DNA of 64,000 bases from Pseudomonas sp. P5_109. Lineage in GTDB: Bacteria; Pseudomonadota; Gammaproteobacteria; Pseudomonadales; Pseudomonadaceae. Below the pieces are notes generated by a model. That model made no database searches and was not told the DNA's origin. It was given only the letters and a program-made list of their open reading frames with translations. Positions 1 through 12,035 of this stretch are shown here, in pieces (positions within the stretch are counted from its first letter, which is position 1; the number at the start of each line of letters is the position of its first letter). The position numbers and the translations under genes were made by a program. The stretch is taken from contig NZ_CP125380.1 in assembly GCF_034009455.1 (NCBI RefSeq), forward strand, positions 6,305,001 through 6,369,000, read 5' to 3'.

Positions 1-1131
1 CGCATATATAAAGGTGCGATCGACAACCTCACCATCTATACGCACACCACCGGAACCGAGGAGATCACGAGCCACCGCCGAGTTCTTGACCAACCCCGCC
101 TTATTAAGGACAGCAGCGATCGGCATATCCTCGGCAGCAGTCAATTCGATTTCCGGCAGATCATCCGGCAGCTCACCATCCTTCATGCGGTTACCGGCGG
201 CACGATGAGCATTGGCAGCAGCCTCCTCACCATGGAAGCGCGCAACGATCTCTTCGGCCAGCTTGATCTTGATATCACGCGGGTTGGCACCTGCTTCGAC
301 ATCAGCACGGAACGCATTGATTTCATCCATGGAGCGGAAGCTGAGCAACTCGAAGTAACGCCACATCAGCGCATCCGGAATGGAAACCAGCTTGCTGTAC
401 ATCACGCCCGGCGCTTCCTGGATACCGACATAGTTGCCCAAGGACTTGGACATCTTCTTCACGCCATCCAAACCCTCAAGCAGCGGCATGGTCAAAATGC
501 ACTGGGCTTCCTGGCCATAACCACGCTGCAGTTCACGCCCCATCAGCAAGTTGAACTTCTGATCGGTGCCGCCGAGCTCGACGTCTGCGCGCAGGGCTAC
601 AGAGTCGTAACCCTGAACCAGCGGATACAGGAACTCGTGAATGGCGATCGGCTGATTGGTCGTGTAGCGCTTGTCGAAGTCATCGCGCTCGAGCATGCGA
701 GCCACGGTGTACTGCGAGGTCAGGCGAATGAAGTCAGCCGGCCCCATCTGATCCATCCAGGTGGAGTTGAAGGCCACTTCGGTTTTTGCCGGATCCAGAA
801 TCTTGAAGACCTGAGTCTTGTAGGTCTCGGCGTTCTCGAGGACTTGCTCGCGAGTGAGCGGTGGACGCGTAGCACTCTTGCCGCTCGGATCACCGATCAT
901 CCCGGTGAAGTCACCAATCAGGAAGATCACCTGATGCCCCAGCTCCTGGAACTGGCGCAGCTTATTAATAAGCACGGTGTGACCCAAGTGCAGATCCGGA
1001 GCCGTTGGATCGAAGCCTGCCTTAATACGTAGCGGCTGGCCACGCTTGAGCTTTTCAATCAGCTCGGACTCGACCAACAGTTCTTCCGCACCACGTTTGA
1101 TCAGCGCTAGCTGCTCTTCAACCGACTTCAT
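1..1131 (-). CDS. tyrS: tyrosyl-tRNA synthetase (TyrS), C-terminus cut by window edge
   Basis: Charges tRNA-Tyr with tyrosine in the cytoplasm (class I synthetase). The ATG is at 1131 on the minus strand and reads through to base 1, giving 377 codons of a protein usually near 400 residues, so only the last part of the C-terminal S4-like RNA-binding domain is missing. The class I signature HLGH is at about residues 48-51 after a GFDPTAPD stretch, and an intact KMSKS loop follows near residue 230. The extreme visible end ([12 protein letters not shown]) is the S4-like segment. It is divergent from the M23 peptidase gene. In P. aeruginosa a 16S rRNA gene lies just downstream of tyrS; here that would fall outside the window. 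Confidence 0.95.
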   Translation of the reverse strand, partial: MKSVEEQLALIKRGAEELLVESELIEKLKRGQPLRIKAGFDPTAPDLHLGHTVLINKLRQFQELGHQVIFLIGDFTGMIGDPSGKSATRPPLTREQVLENAETYKTQVFKILDPAKTEVAFNSTWMDQMGPADFIRLTSQYTVARMLERDDFDKRYTTNQPIAIHEFLYPLVQGYDSVALRADVELGGTDQKFNLLMGRELQRGYGQEAQCILTMPLLEGLDGVKKMSKSLGNYVGIQEAPGVMYSKLVSIPDALMWRYFELLSFRSMDEINAFRADVEAGANPRDIKIKLAEEIVARFHGEEAAANAHRAAGNRMKDGELPDDLPEIELTAAEDMPIAAVLNKAGLVKNSAVARDLLGSGGVRIDGEVVDRTFIYA

Positions 1132-1243
1132 AACCAACCTGCAAGGCTCAGATTCAAAGGGAACCAACCATACAAGATCGCACGTCAAATACAAGGTTTG
1201 CCCGGCGCACGGACGCCAATCCGCAGGCAGAGCACCTATGGAC

Positions 1244-1272
1244 TTGCTTCAGAGATGATTTGGTTATATTTT
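1244..1272 (+). promoter_or_regulatory. candidate sigma70 promoter of the M23 peptidase gene
   Basis: A TTGCTT at 1244-1249 is followed after 15-17 bases by an AT-rich TATATTTT (1265-1272) in an otherwise GC-rich intergenic region. It lies about 70 bases upstream of the ATG at 1344. The spacing to the best -10 reading (TATATT) is only 15, so the exact hexamers are uncertain. Confidence 0.4.
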
Positions 1273-1343
1273 ATACAGTTATTTCATCTTCATCATGTCA
1301 TTCATCTTTTCCAATTCATCCTTTTTCAAAGTCAAAGCCACTT

Positions 1344-3856
<2,513 letters not shown>

Positions 3857-3870
3857 ACCCTCCAGACAGC

Positions 3871-3906
3871 AAAACGCCGCACGGCCCTGAGGCTGTGCGG
3901 CGTTCT
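3871..3906. terminator. bidirectional terminator between anmK and erpA
   Basis: A stem of AACGCCGCAC (3873-3882) pairs with GTGCGGCGTT (3895-3904), and an inner GGCC/GGCT pairing extends it. The genes converge here (anmK plus, erpA minus), as expected for a shared terminator. Confidence 0.8.
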
Positions 3907-3924
3907 GTGAAACAGATGCGCTGA

Positions 3925-4275
3925 TCAGATCGAGAACGAAGAACCGCAACCACAGGTGGTGGTCGCATTCGGGTTCTTGATGACGAAACGCGAACCTTCC
4001 AGGCCTTCCTGGTAGTCCACCTCGGCACCTGCCAGATACTGGTAGCTCATCGGATCGACCACCAGACTCACACCTTCGCGCTCGACGATGGTGTCGTCAT
4101 CGGCCACTTCTTCATCGAAGGTGAAGCCGTACTGAAAACCTGAACAACCGCCGCCCGTAACAAATACGCGCAGCTTCAAGCGATCATTCCCCTCTTCATC
4201 GACCAGGCTCTTCACCTTGTGCGCGGCACCGTGGGTGAATTGCAAAGCCGTGGGGGTGAAGGATTCGACGCTCAT
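3925..4275 (-). CDS. erpA: iron-sulfur cluster insertion protein ErpA
   Basis: A-type carrier that delivers Fe-S clusters to apoproteins. It has 116 residues, the usual size. The three cluster-ligand cysteines are present: Cys44 in [11 protein letters not shown] and Cys108/Cys110 in the C-terminal CGCGSSFSI. The start ATG at 4275 has a GGGAG ribosome site about ten bases upstream. It is a single-gene unit with its own promoter and a shared terminator with anmK. IscA and SufA have the same cysteine spacing, but the tail and the neighbourhood match ErpA. Confidence 0.95.
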   Translation of the reverse strand: MSVESFTPTALQFTHGAAHKVKSLVDEEGNDRLKLRVFVTGGGCSGFQYGFTFDEEVADDDTIVEREGVSLVVDPMSYQYLAGAEVDYQEGLEGSRFVIKNPNATTTCGCGSSFSI

Positions 4276-4322
4276 GCTGACTATCTCCCGGCGTTACGCC
4301 GTCATATTGCGTGATGACGCGC

Positions 4323-4352
4323 ATTATCCGCTTCTCCTAGAAAAGCGGTCAA
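4323..4352 (-). promoter_or_regulatory. sigma70 promoter of erpA
   Basis: On the minus strand, TTGACC (complement of 4347-4352) is separated by 18 bases from GATAAT (complement of 4323-4328). Transcription would start about 40 bases before the erpA ATG. No IscR-type operator could be identified by eye. Confidence 0.65.
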
Positions 4353-4397
4353 CTATTGTTATGGTATATCAACCAATCCAATCGCTGGCCCGAAATG

Positions 4398-4425
4398 CAA
4401 AAAGGCCCGTCAGACGGGCCTTTTG
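4398..4425 (-). terminator. argC terminator
   Basis: AAAAGGCCCGTC and its complement GACGGGCCTTTT are separated by a single A, giving a short-loop GC stem flanked by A and T runs, just beyond the argC stop on the minus strand. Confidence 0.8.
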
Positions 4426-4441
4426 CTGTACGCGATTACGC

Positions 4442-5476
4442 TTACGGCAGCATGCCGGCGTGGGACAGGCCCAGACGCTCATCCAGCCCGAACAGAATAT
4501 TCATGTTCTGCACAGCCTGACCCGAAGCGCCCTTGACCAGGTTGTCGATCACCGACAGCACAACCACCAGATCACCATCCTGAGGGCGATGCACGGCAAT
4601 ACGGCAGACGTTGGCACCCCGTACGCTACGCGTCTCCGGATGGCTGCCGGCCGGCATGACGTCAACGAACGGTTCGTTGGCATAACGCTTTTCGAACAGC
4701 GCCTGCAGGTCCACCGAGCGATCAACAACGGTTGCGTAGAGCGTCGAGTGAATGCCGCGAATCATTGGCGTCAGGTGCGGAACGAAGGTCAGGCCGACGT
4801 CCTTGCCCGCTGCACGACGCAGGCCCTGGCGGATTTCCGGCAAATGACGGTGCCCTTTGACCGCATAGGCCTTCATGCTTTCCGACGTCTCGGAGTACAG
4901 CGAGCCTACGGAAGCACCACGGCCAGCACCGCTGACGCCGGATTTGCAGTCAGCAATCAGATGCGCAGTATCAGCCAGGCCCGCTTCGAGCAATGGCAGG
5001 AAACCCAATTGCGTCGCAGTTGGGTAGCAGCCAGGCACGGCAATCAGGCGTGCTTTCTTGATCTGCTCGCGATTGACTTCCGGCAAGCCGTAGACCGCCT
5101 CGTCCAGTAGTTCCGGCGCGCCGTGCGGCTGGCCGTACCATTTGGCCCACTCATTTGCATCTTGCAGACGGAAGTCGGCCGACAGGTCGATGACTTTGGT
5201 CCCGGCCGCCAGCAATTCGCCCGCCAACGCATGGGCAACACCGTGCGGCGTGGCGAAGAACACCACATCGCAAGCGCCCAGGGTCTTGATGTCCGGAACA
5301 CTGAATGCCAGGCCGTCGTAATGGCCTCGCAGGTTCGGGTACATGTCGGCTACGGCCAGGCCGGCCTCGGATCGGGAAGTGATGACTACCACTTCAGCTT
5401 GCGGATGCTGTGCCAACAGACGCAGCAGTTCGACACCGGTGTAACCCGTGCCGCCGACGATACCGACCTTGACCAT
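4442..5476 (-). CDS. argC: N-acetyl-gamma-glutamyl-phosphate reductase
   Basis: NADPH-dependent third step of arginine synthesis, reducing N-acetylglutamyl phosphate to the semialdehyde. The start is the ATG at 5476, giving 344 residues and placing the Rossmann motif [10 protein letters not shown] right at the N-terminus. The frame is open a further 24 codons, but those are not family-like. The catalytic cysteine is in [11 protein letters not shown] near residue 148, and the later [10 protein letters not shown] and HRHLPEI segments are also typical. It is transcribed divergently from hemJ. Confidence 0.95.
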   Translation of the reverse strand: MVKVGIVGGTGYTGVELLRLLAQHPQAEVVVITSRSEAGLAVADMYPNLRGHYDGLAFSVPDIKTLGACDVVFFATPHGVAHALAGELLAAGTKVIDLSADFRLQDANEWAKWYGQPHGAPELLDEAVYGLPEVNREQIKKARLIAVPGCYPTATQLGFLPLLEAGLADTAHLIADCKSGVSGAGRGASVGSLYSETSESMKAYAVKGHRHLPEIRQGLRRAAGKDVGLTFVPHLTPMIRGIHSTLYATVVDRSVDLQALFEKRYANEPFVDVMPAGSHPETRSVRGANVCRIAVHRPQDGDLVVVLSVIDNLVKGASGQAVQNMNILFGLDERLGLSHAGMLP

Positions 5477-5611
5477 AAACCTGCCCTCAACGAACCCACT
5501 GGAAAGCCGTCGATAATAGGGCCCGCGCGCCCCTGCGACAACCGGCAAGGTGACGTGCGGAGCGTCAAGCCTCTACTATTCCGGCTACCGTGAATTGGGG
5601 AATAACTAAAA

Positions 5612-6043
5612 ATGCTCTATCTGTGGCTCAAAGCGTTTCATATCGTCAGCGTCGTGTGCTGGTTTGCCGGCCTGTTCTACCTGCCAAGACTGTTCGTTTA
5701 TCACGCACAAAGTGAAGACACGATCAGCAAGGAACGCTTCAGCGTCATGGAGCGCAAGCTGTATCGGGGCATCATGGGGCCGGCGATGATCGCCACGCTG
5801 ATCTTTGGCGGCTGGTTGATCAGCCTCAATCCGAGTGCGTATTTCACCCAGGGTGGCTGGATGCACGCCAAGCTGACGCTGGTGGTGATTCTGATCGGCT
5901 ACCACCATATGTGCGGCGCGCAGGTAAAACGTTTTGCCCGTGGCGAAAACACCCGCAGCCATGTCTTTTTTCGCTGGTTCAATGAAGTGCCGGTTCTGAT
6001 ATTGCTGGCAATCGTAATTCTGGTCGTCGTTCGGCCGTTCTAA
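5612..6043 (+). CDS. hemJ: protoporphyrinogen IX oxidase HemJ
   Basis: Small inner-membrane enzyme that oxidises protoporphyrinogen IX to protoporphyrin IX in haem synthesis, replacing HemG/HemY. It has 143 residues with four predicted membrane segments. The N-terminal LWLKAFHIVSVVCWFAG carries the conserved histidine at residue 10, and YHHMCGAQVKRFARGEN is a typical cytoplasmic loop. Gene order (next to argC) matches PA0661 in P. aeruginosa. The CopD-like fold could suggest copper resistance, but length and histidines favour HemJ. Confidence 0.88.
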   Translation: MLYLWLKAFHIVSVVCWFAGLFYLPRLFVYHAQSEDTISKERFSVMERKLYRGIMGPAMIATLIFGGWLISLNPSAYFTQGGWMHAKLTLVVILIGYHHMCGAQVKRFARGENTRSHVFFRWFNEVPVLILLAIVILVVVRPF

Positions 6044-6076
6044 ATCCAACAGGCACAACTCACCGGGGTACTTCCA

Positions 6077-7045
6077 ATGTCGCTGCCCGCTCTGCTCGAA
6101 CAACGCTTGCGTCTGCCCGTGGTGGCAGCACCGATGTTCCTGATTTCCAATCCGCAATTGGTACTCGCCTGTTGTCGTCAGGGCGTGGTCGGCAGCTTTC
6201 CGGCGCTGAATCAGCGTGAAAGCAGCGGTTTCAAGGCCTGGCTGGAAGAAATCGAAGCCGGACTGGCGACACTGGAAAACCCCGCGCCTTATGCCGTGAA
6301 CCTGATCGTGCACAACAGCAATCCGCGGTTGCAGGCGGATCTGGATATCTGCGTCGAACACAAAGTGCCGATCGTGATCACCAGCCTTGGCGCTGTGAAA
6401 GAACTGGTCGACGCGGTGCACAGCTATGGCGGCCTGGTGTTCCATGATGTGACAACTCGTCGTCATGCCGAAAAAGCGGCCGAAGCAGGCGTCGATGGTT
6501 TGATTGCCGTGGCTGCCGGGGCCGGTGGACATGCCGGGACCTGGAGCCCGTTCTCGCTGATTGCCGAAATTCGCCAATTCTTCGACAAGACCCTGTTGCT
6601 GGCCGGCTGCCTCAACCATGGCCACGAAATTCTTGCCGCTCAATTGCTCGGCGCGGACCTGGCCTACTTTGGCACACGATTTATCGGCACAACCGAAAGT
6701 CACGCGCCCGACGCCTATAAAGAAATGCTGCTGACATCCAAAGCGGCAGACATCATCCATACTCCAGCGGTGTCAGGTGTTCCCGCGAGCTTCATGCGCC
6801 AGAGCCTGGAAGCCGCCGGTTTCGACATGGCCGCCTTGCAAGGCAAGGGCGAGATCAACTTCGGTTCCAAACTCAAACCTGTGAGCGATGAGGCCAAAGC
6901 CTGGAAAACCGTTTGGTCTGCAGGTCAGGGTGTAGGAGAAATCGAGGACTTGCCGAGTGTCGAGCAGTTGATTGCCCGTCTCGACGAGGAGTACCGCAAG
7001 GCCCTGGAAGATGCCGCCCGGTTGACCAAACGCTGGCCACGCTGA
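6077..7045 (+). CDS. nitronate monooxygenase (2-nitropropane dioxygenase family)
   Basis: FMN-dependent TIM-barrel protein that probably oxidises nitronates such as propionate-3-nitronate. It has 322 residues. Visible family features are the N-terminal RLPVVAAPMFLISNP, the central FHDVTTRRHAEKAAEAGVDG, the phosphate-binding region GAGGHAGTWSPFSLI (about residues 147-161), and GADLAYFGTRFIGT, where the flavin phosphate is gripped. It follows hemJ by 33 bases on the same strand. The real substrate cannot be read from sequence because enoyl-ACP reductase II (FabK) shares the fold. Confidence 0.85.
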   Translation: MSLPALLEQRLRLPVVAAPMFLISNPQLVLACCRQGVVGSFPALNQRESSGFKAWLEEIEAGLATLENPAPYAVNLIVHNSNPRLQADLDICVEHKVPIVITSLGAVKELVDAVHSYGGLVFHDVTTRRHAEKAAEAGVDGLIAVAAGAGGHAGTWSPFSLIAEIRQFFDKTLLLAGCLNHGHEILAAQLLGADLAYFGTRFIGTTESHAPDAYKEMLLTSKAADIIHTPAVSGVPASFMRQSLEAAGFDMAALQGKGEINFGSKLKPVSDEAKAWKTVWSAGQGVGEIEDLPSVEQLIARLDEEYRKALEDAARLTKRWPR

Positions 7046-7138
7046 CAGCAAACCTTGCCCAGTCTCGCCCGACTGACCTTACAGTCGCCCGGGCACAACC
7101 TTCTTCTTTCAACCTCTCGCGACAAGGATGCTTCGCAC

Positions 7139-8104
7139 ATGGGCGAAAATCATTTCAAGATCGTATTCGAAGGCGCCTTGCTGCCCGGTGTCGACATCAC
7201 CACGGCAAAACTCAATCTCGCCGAGTTGTTCAAAAGTGATGTCTCGGCCATCGAGCGCTTGTTCTCCGGGCGTCCGGTAGCGCTCAAACGCAACCTGTCG
7301 CAAGCCGATGCCCAGACCTACCTCCAGGCGCTGAGTAAAACCGGTATCGATGCCCGCATCGAAGCCGAAACACCGATCGAGTTGAACCTCGCCGACGTGC
7401 ATGACCACATTCCGGCCAGCAGCCAGGCCACACCGGCAGATCCGCAGTCCCCTTACGCCCCGCCTCGCGCCCCCGTCGGCGAAGCCGTGGCGGAATTCGC
7501 CACACTCAAGCCATTCAGTTTCGATGGCCGTATCGGCCGCTTGCGTTACCTTGCCTGGACCCTGGTACTGACGCTTGTGCTCTCGGCAGTTTGCGGGGTG
7601 TTTGCCTTGGTTGCCCTGGCCCTCATCAGCGCGGATTCTACCGCCGGCCTGATATTGGGCGGCTTGCTGGCCTTGATCCTGTTTGTCGGATTTGCCTTCG
7701 TCAGCATCCAGATCACCGTTCAACGTTTGCACGATGCTGGCTGGTCCGGCTGGCTGTGGCTGTTGAACCTGGTGCCGTTTGTTGGCAGTTTCTTTCCGTT
7801 TGTGGTCATGGCCGTGCCGGGCAACGAACTGGCCAACCGCTACGGTCCGCCGCCTCCACCGAACAGCACCGCAGTCAAGGTATTGTCCTCGCTCTGGCTG
7901 GTCGTTATTGCGCTGATTCTGTTTGGCGCGATGGCAGGTGGCCTCTCGGCGATACAGGAAGAATACGAAAACGCCGCACAGAGCAGTTACGAAAGCAGCT
8001 CGGTCATCACCGATGAAATCGACGTCGAGGCCGAACCGGCGCCAAATTCCACCGACGATGCAGCCGAAAAGGCCCAGCCCCCTGTAGACTCTGCGAAAGA
8101 ATGA
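7139..8104 (+). CDS. DUF805 inner-membrane protein with extra N-terminal domain
   Basis: Function unknown. The start chosen is the ATG at 7139 (321 residues); an upstream ATG at 7055 would add 28 codons that look non-coding. Residues 1-95 form a soluble, charged domain beginning MGENHFKIVFEGALLPG, which looks like a small sensor or regulatory module. From about residue 125 a DUF805 domain begins with FSFDGRIGRLRYLAW and contains four hydrophobic segments around the RLHDAGWSGWLWLL loop. A Pro-rich linker and an acidic tail (EIDVEAEPAP) close the protein. It sits between the nitronate monooxygenase and the dehydrogenase on the same strand. Confidence 0.8.
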   Translation: MGENHFKIVFEGALLPGVDITTAKLNLAELFKSDVSAIERLFSGRPVALKRNLSQADAQTYLQALSKTGIDARIEAETPIELNLADVHDHIPASSQATPADPQSPYAPPRAPVGEAVAEFATLKPFSFDGRIGRLRYLAWTLVLTLVLSAVCGVFALVALALISADSTAGLILGGLLALILFVGFAFVSIQITVQRLHDAGWSGWLWLLNLVPFVGSFFPFVVMAVPGNELANRYGPPPPPNSTAVKVLSSLWLVVIALILFGAMAGGLSAIQEEYENAAQSSYESSSVITDEIDVEAEPAPNSTDDAAEKAQPPVDSAKE

Positions 8105-8165
8105 ACAGCGCTCCTGGCCCGTGACACCTGCGTCGCGGCGCGGAGCTGTTGCGATGGAGAACTGC

Positions 8166-8954
8166 ATGACCCGTTACGCTCTGATCACTGGTGCCTCCAG
8201 CGGCATCGGCCTGGCAATGGCCGAAGCGCTGGCCCGGCGCGGCCGCAGCCTGATTCTGGTGGCCCGACAGCGTGATCAGCTGGAAAGTATTGCGATTGAA
8301 CTGACCCAAAGGTTCGGCGTGGAAGTGTTGTTCCGTGCCTGCGACCTGGGCGAACCGCTGCGCCTGTCCGGATTCCTGCTGGAGCTGGAAGAAGGCGACA
8401 GGCAGATCGATCTGCTGGTCAACTGCGCCGGTATCGGTACATGCGGCCCGTTTCTGGCCCAGGACTGGATGACCGAGCAAGATCTGATCGAAGTCAACAT
8501 CCTCGCCCTCACCCGCCTGTGCCACGCCATCGGCAACAGCATGGCCCTGCAAGGCGGCGGGCAGATTCTGAATGTGGCCTCGATGGCGGCGTTTCAACCG
8601 GGGCCGTGGATGAGCACCTATTACGCCAGCAAGGCGTATGTGCTGCACTTTTCCGAAGGATTGCGCGTCGAGCTGAAAAAGTGCGCGGTCAAGGTTTCCG
8701 TGCTCTGCCCTGGACCGACCCGCACGGCGTTTTTCCGCACCGCGCAACTCAACAGCGAAAAACTGACCAACAGCAAACTGCTGATGAGCCCCGAGGAAGT
8801 GGCGCTCTACACCGTGCGCGCACTGGAAAAGAATCAAGCGATCATTATTCCCGGACGGCGCAACCGCTGGTTCGCCTTCCTGCCAAGGCTCGGCTCGCGC
8901 TGGCTGACTCGCACAATCGCCGGCATGGTCAACAAGGCCTACTGCCCGCGCTGA
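8166..8954 (+). CDS. short-chain dehydrogenase/reductase
   Basis: NAD(P)-dependent oxidoreductase of the classical SDR family, substrate unknown. The ATG at 8166 is preferred because GGAG lies six bases upstream; an in-frame ATG at 8154 is possible. The 262 residues carry the cofactor motif TGASSGIG near the N-terminus, NCAG in the middle and the catalytic Ser with YYASK. The YASKAYVLHFSEGL segment resembles DltE/YqjQ-like SDRs. The C-terminal basic stretch RNRWFAFLPRLGSRWL could be a membrane-associating helix, as in several lipid-linked SDRs; that is an inference. Confidence 0.85.
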   Translation: MTRYALITGASSGIGLAMAEALARRGRSLILVARQRDQLESIAIELTQRFGVEVLFRACDLGEPLRLSGFLLELEEGDRQIDLLVNCAGIGTCGPFLAQDWMTEQDLIEVNILALTRLCHAIGNSMALQGGGQILNVASMAAFQPGPWMSTYYASKAYVLHFSEGLRVELKKCAVKVSVLCPGPTRTAFFRTAQLNSEKLTNSKLLMSPEEVALYTVRALEKNQAIIIPGRRNRWFAFLPRLGSRWLTRTIAGMVNKAYCPR

Positions 8955-9034
8955 TCCAACTCAAGGTAAAAGGCTGGGCGCTGGCATACGCCATGAGTAC
9001 ACTCAGCCCAGCTCAAACAACGGAGAAAAAAGCT

Positions 9035-9373
9035 GTGGATACTCTGTTCACCAAGATCATCAACCGGGAAATCCCGGCAAAGATCATTTACGAGGACGAC
9101 CAGGTACTGGCCTTCCACGACATTGCCCCACAGGCACCGGTACATTTTCTGGTGATCCCGAAGAAGCCGGTTCGCACCTTGAACGACCTGACCGAGGACG
9201 ACAAGGCATTGGCCGGGCACATTCTGTTCACCGCCCAGCGCCTGGCACTGGAGCTGGGCTGTGAAAAAGGCTTCCGCGTCGTCATGAACTGCAATGAAGA
9301 AGGTGGGCAAACCGTCTACCACATTCATATGCACGTACTGGGTCAGCGCCAGATGCACTGGCCGCCGGGCTGA
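9035..9373 (+). CDS. HIT family purine nucleoside phosphoramidase (HinT-like)
   Basis: Histidine-triad hydrolase of AMP-amidates. The annotated start is the GTG at 9035, preceded by GGAG at 9022-9025, giving 112 residues that begin VDTLFTKIINREIPAK. A longer open frame exists upstream (to 8441) but overlaps the dehydrogenase gene and is not HIT-like. The triad HIHMHV is intact near the C-terminus (QTVYHIHMHVLG). It is followed immediately by a REPIN that may also serve as its 3-prime end structure. Confidence 0.92.
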   Translation: MDTLFTKIINREIPAKIIYEDDQVLAFHDIAPQAPVHFLVIPKKPVRTLNDLTEDDKALAGHILFTAQRLALELGCEKGFRVVMNCNEEGGQTVYHIHMHVLGQRQMHWPPG

Positions 9374-9386
9374 TTACCCCCTCCCC

Positions 9387-9481
9387 TTTGTGGGAGCGGG
9401 CTTGCTCGCGAAGAGGGTCTCACCTTCAACATCTTTGTTGACTGATACTCCGTCTTCGCGAGCAAGCCCGCTCCCACAAAA
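9387..9481. repeat. REPIN: inverted pair of GGGAGCGGGCTTGCTCGCGA elements
   Basis: The left arm TGGGAGCGGGCTTGCTCGCG (from 9391) and right arm CGCGAGCAAGCCCGCTCCCA (to about 9476) are perfect complements separated by about 40 bases. This is a REP doublet (REPIN) of the Pseudomonas type, placed just beyond the HIT gene and before coq7. Confidence 0.9.
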
Positions 9482-9589
9482 AGAATGGCTTCACAGCACT
9501 GTCACAACCTCTGCTTCACAATGACCCAGCGCAAACCTTCCCTGGCCGATTGGGTTAAACTGGCCACCGAAATTCCCCCGGAGGTCAGC

Positions 9590-10237
9590 ATGACTACCCA
9601 ACGTCACTACTCGCCGATTGACCGCCTTCTGCTGCAAGCCGATGCCGCGATGCGCACCCTGCTGCCCTTCAGTGGCCAGCCGTACCGTCCGTCGCCCGCC
9701 ATCGTGCAGCCGGATGCGAAAATGAGCGATGAAGACACGCGCCACGTTGCCGGCCTGATGCGCATCAACCATACCGGCGAAGTCTGCGCCCAGGCGCTGT
9801 ACCAGGGGCAGGCGCTGACCGCCAAACTGCCGCAGGTACGTGCCGCGATGGAACATGCCGCCGAAGAAGAAATCGACCACCTGGTCTGGTGCGAACAACG
9901 CATCCATCAGTTGGGCAGCCACACCAGCATTCTCAATCCGCTGTTTTATGGCATGTCGTTCGGGATTGGCGCAGTGGCCGGCCTGATCAGCGACAAGGTC
10001 AGCCTGGGGTTCGTCGCGGCAACGGAAGACCAGGTGTGCAAACACTTGAACGAACACCTGGAGCAATTGCCCGCCGAGGACGAGAAATCCCGGGCAATTC
10101 TTGAGCAGATGCGCATCGATGAAGAACAGCATGCCGAAAGTGCGCTGAAGGCTGGCGGGTTCCGCTTTCCGGCACCGGTGAAATTCGGGATGAGTTTGAT
10201 GGCCAAGGTGATGACCAAGAGTACTTATCGGATCTGA
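9590..10237 (+). CDS. coq7: demethoxyubiquinone hydroxylase Coq7
   Basis: Membrane-associated di-iron monooxygenase for the late C6 hydroxylation in ubiquinone synthesis. The ATG at 9590 has a strong GGAGGT ribosome site five bases upstream and gives 215 residues. A longer frame back to 9485 runs into the REPIN and is not used. Iron-ligand segments are visible: [16 protein letters not shown] and [10 protein letters not shown]. aeruginosa PA0655 is the counterpart by gene order. Many enteric bacteria use the flavoprotein UbiF for this step. Confidence 0.95.
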   Translation: MTTQRHYSPIDRLLLQADAAMRTLLPFSGQPYRPSPAIVQPDAKMSDEDTRHVAGLMRINHTGEVCAQALYQGQALTAKLPQVRAAMEHAAEEEIDHLVWCEQRIHQLGSHTSILNPLFYGMSFGIGAVAGLISDKVSLGFVAATEDQVCKHLNEHLEQLPAEDEKSRAILEQMRIDEEQHAESALKAGGFRFPAPVKFGMSLMAKVMTKSTYRI

Positions 10238-10254
10238 TTTCCAGGTCGCCTGAT

Positions 10255-10291
10255 AGGGCCTCTTCGCTGGCAAGCCAGCTCCTACCAGGAA
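10255..10291. repeat. degenerate single REP-like element
   Basis: CTTCGCTGGCAAGCCAGCTCCTACC resembles one half of the GGAGC-CGGCTTGC-TGGCGA REP family seen at 27741-27809. No partner copy was found nearby. Confidence 0.55.
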
Positions 10292-10304
10292 TGTAATTGG
10301 CAAT

Positions 10305-10340
10305 AAAAAAGGCGACTGCCGTGAGGTAGTCGCCTTTTTT
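10305..10340. terminator. bidirectional terminator between coq7 and speD
   Basis: AAAAAAGGCGACT (10305-10317) and AGTCGCCTTTTTT (10328-10340) form a perfect stem with a ten-base loop, with A and T runs on both sides. The flanking genes converge. Confidence 0.95.
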
Positions 10341-10353
10341 GTGTTCGAAAATT

Positions 10354-11145
10354 TTACGCCATATTGCGCGCGTAGAAGATTTCGAGCATTTCGTGTTTCA
10401 CCCGCTCGGTCACCTGGGCACGTTGCTCAGAGGACAGGCTGCTGGTGGCGTCGCCGAACAGGTAGTTATCCAGTTCGAAGTTCTTCAGCAGCATTTTGGT
10501 GTGGAACAGGTTTTCCTGGTACACGTTCACGTCGGTCATCTGGTACGCGTCGCGAGTGTCTTCGGAGAGGTAGTTCTGGATCGAATTGATCTCGTGGTCG
10601 ATGAAGTGCTTTTTGCCTTCAACGTCACGAGTGAAGCCGCGCACACGGTAATCCACGGTCACGATGTCCGAATCGAACTGGTGAATCAGGAAGTTGAGCG
10701 CTTTAAGCGGTGAAATGACCCCGCAAGTCGACACGTCGATGTCCACACGGAAAGTTGCAATACCGCTGACCGGATGGATCTCCGGGTAGGTGTGCACCGT
10801 GATGTGGCTCTTGTCGAGGTGGGCCAGAATGATTTCGGGCAGCGGGCCCGGGGACTCTTCGATCTGACTGTCGGTCGGGGTGACCGGCTCTTCCGAGATC
10901 AGGATCGTTACGCTGGCGCCCTGCGGCTCATAATCCTGACTGGCGATGTTCAGGATATTGGCACCAATGATATCGACAACTTCCGTGAGGATCTGCGTCA
11001 GGCGTTTCGCGTTGTACTCTTTATTGATGTACTCAACGTAAGCCTGCTGGTCTTGCGGGGTTTCCGCGTAGCAGATGTCATAGATGTTGAAGCTCAAGGT
11101 CTTTGTCAGGTTATTGAACCCGTGGAGCTTGAGTTTGCTTTTCAC
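10354..11145 (-). CDS. speD: S-adenosylmethionine decarboxylase proenzyme
   Basis: Makes decarboxylated SAM, the aminopropyl donor for spermidine. The likely start is the GTG at 11145 ([13 protein letters not shown]), giving 263 residues, close to the E. coli enzyme. An ATG at 11217 would add 24 unrelated residues. The self-cleavage Lys-Ser pair is in [12 protein letters not shown] at about residues 112-113, where the Ser becomes the pyruvoyl group. The acidic and cysteine-bearing segment [16 protein letters not shown] follows. It is the E. coli-type long proenzyme, not the short archaeal/Bacillus type. No spermidine synthase gene is adjacent. Confidence 0.93.
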   Translation of the reverse strand: MKSKLKLHGFNNLTKTLSFNIYDICYAETPQDQQAYVEYINKEYNAKRLTQILTEVVDIIGANILNIASQDYEPQGASVTILISEEPVTPTDSQIEESPGPLPEIILAHLDKSHITVHTYPEIHPVSGIATFRVDIDVSTCGVISPLKALNFLIHQFDSDIVTVDYRVRGFTRDVEGKKHFIDHEINSIQNYLSEDTRDAYQMTDVNVYQENLFHTKMLLKNFELDNYLFGDATSSLSSEQRAQVTERVKHEMLEIFYARNMA

Positions 11146-11384
11146 CGTTAAAAACTCTCTATGTGCTTGCGGCCCGGCCGCGTGATCAAGCATGCCCGTC
11201 AGATGCGAACAACGCACCTGCGTAGGACGGTTAACACCTCTTCGCGATGGCGATTTTGGTTGTCTGTTCGGGTGCGCGGCCTGTCGGTTGACGGGCCACT
11301 ACCCTGAAAAAAGTGGCGCATTATGCAGACGTCAGCTTGGGTTCGCCAGAGTCTGCACTGCTTTTATGATAGTTGAATGTCGAT

Positions 11385-11807
11385 TCAACCGAGTTCGATG
11401 ATCTCGTAGTCGTGGGTAATTGCCACGCCTGCCGCGCCGAGCATGATCGAGGCCGAGCAATATTTTTCGGCAGACAATTCGATGGCGCGCTTGACCTGGG
11501 CTTCTTTCAGCCCGCGACCCTTGACCACGAAATGCATGTGGATCTTGGTGAAAACCTTTGGATCTTCGCTCGCACGCTCGGCTTCAAGGAAAGCTTCACA
11601 GCTCTCGACCGCCTGGCGGGACTTCTTGAGGATGCTGACCACATCGAAATTGCTGCAACCACCAACACCCAGCAGCAGCATTTCCATCGGCCGGACACCC
11701 AGGTTACGTCCACCGGCATCGGGCGGCCCGTCCATGACCACGACATGACCACTACCGGATTCGCCGAGGAACATGGCTTCGCCAGCCCATTGGATGCGTG
11801 CCTTCAT
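11385..11807 (-). CDS. OsmC-like peroxiredoxin family protein
   Basis: Predicted thiol-dependent hydroperoxide reductase of the OsmC/Ohr superfamily. The ATG at 11807 follows a GGAG site by about eight bases and gives 140 residues; the frame opens two codons earlier at a TTG. Two cysteines at family positions are visible: GVGGCSNFDVVSIL and AEKYCSASIML. It resembles the YhfA subgroup more than classic OsmC because the N-terminus lacks the long OsmC extension. It lies back to back with vfr. Confidence 0.85.
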   Translation of the reverse strand: MKARIQWAGEAMFLGESGSGHVVVMDGPPDAGGRNLGVRPMEMLLLGVGGCSNFDVVSILKKSRQAVESCEAFLEAERASEDPKVFTKIHMHFVVKGRGLKEAQVKRAIELSAEKYCSASIMLGAAGVAITHDYEIIELG

Positions 11808-12035
11808 CGCCAAGACTCCACTGTATAAAAAAGGGTCGCCAGCTTAGCACAGGCCCCGTGATTGACAGCGCCCGGCGTCCTAGGACATATCCCACAGCCT
11901 TGTAGGTAAATGCTCGAATTTTTCAGGAAGTGTCTGGTAAGCTGACGCCAATTCAATGGCGCATGGCCAGCCTCACTCCAGCGTTCACTATTTATAAAAA
12001 CCAAACATACCGTGCAGTCTTTTCGGGATACAACC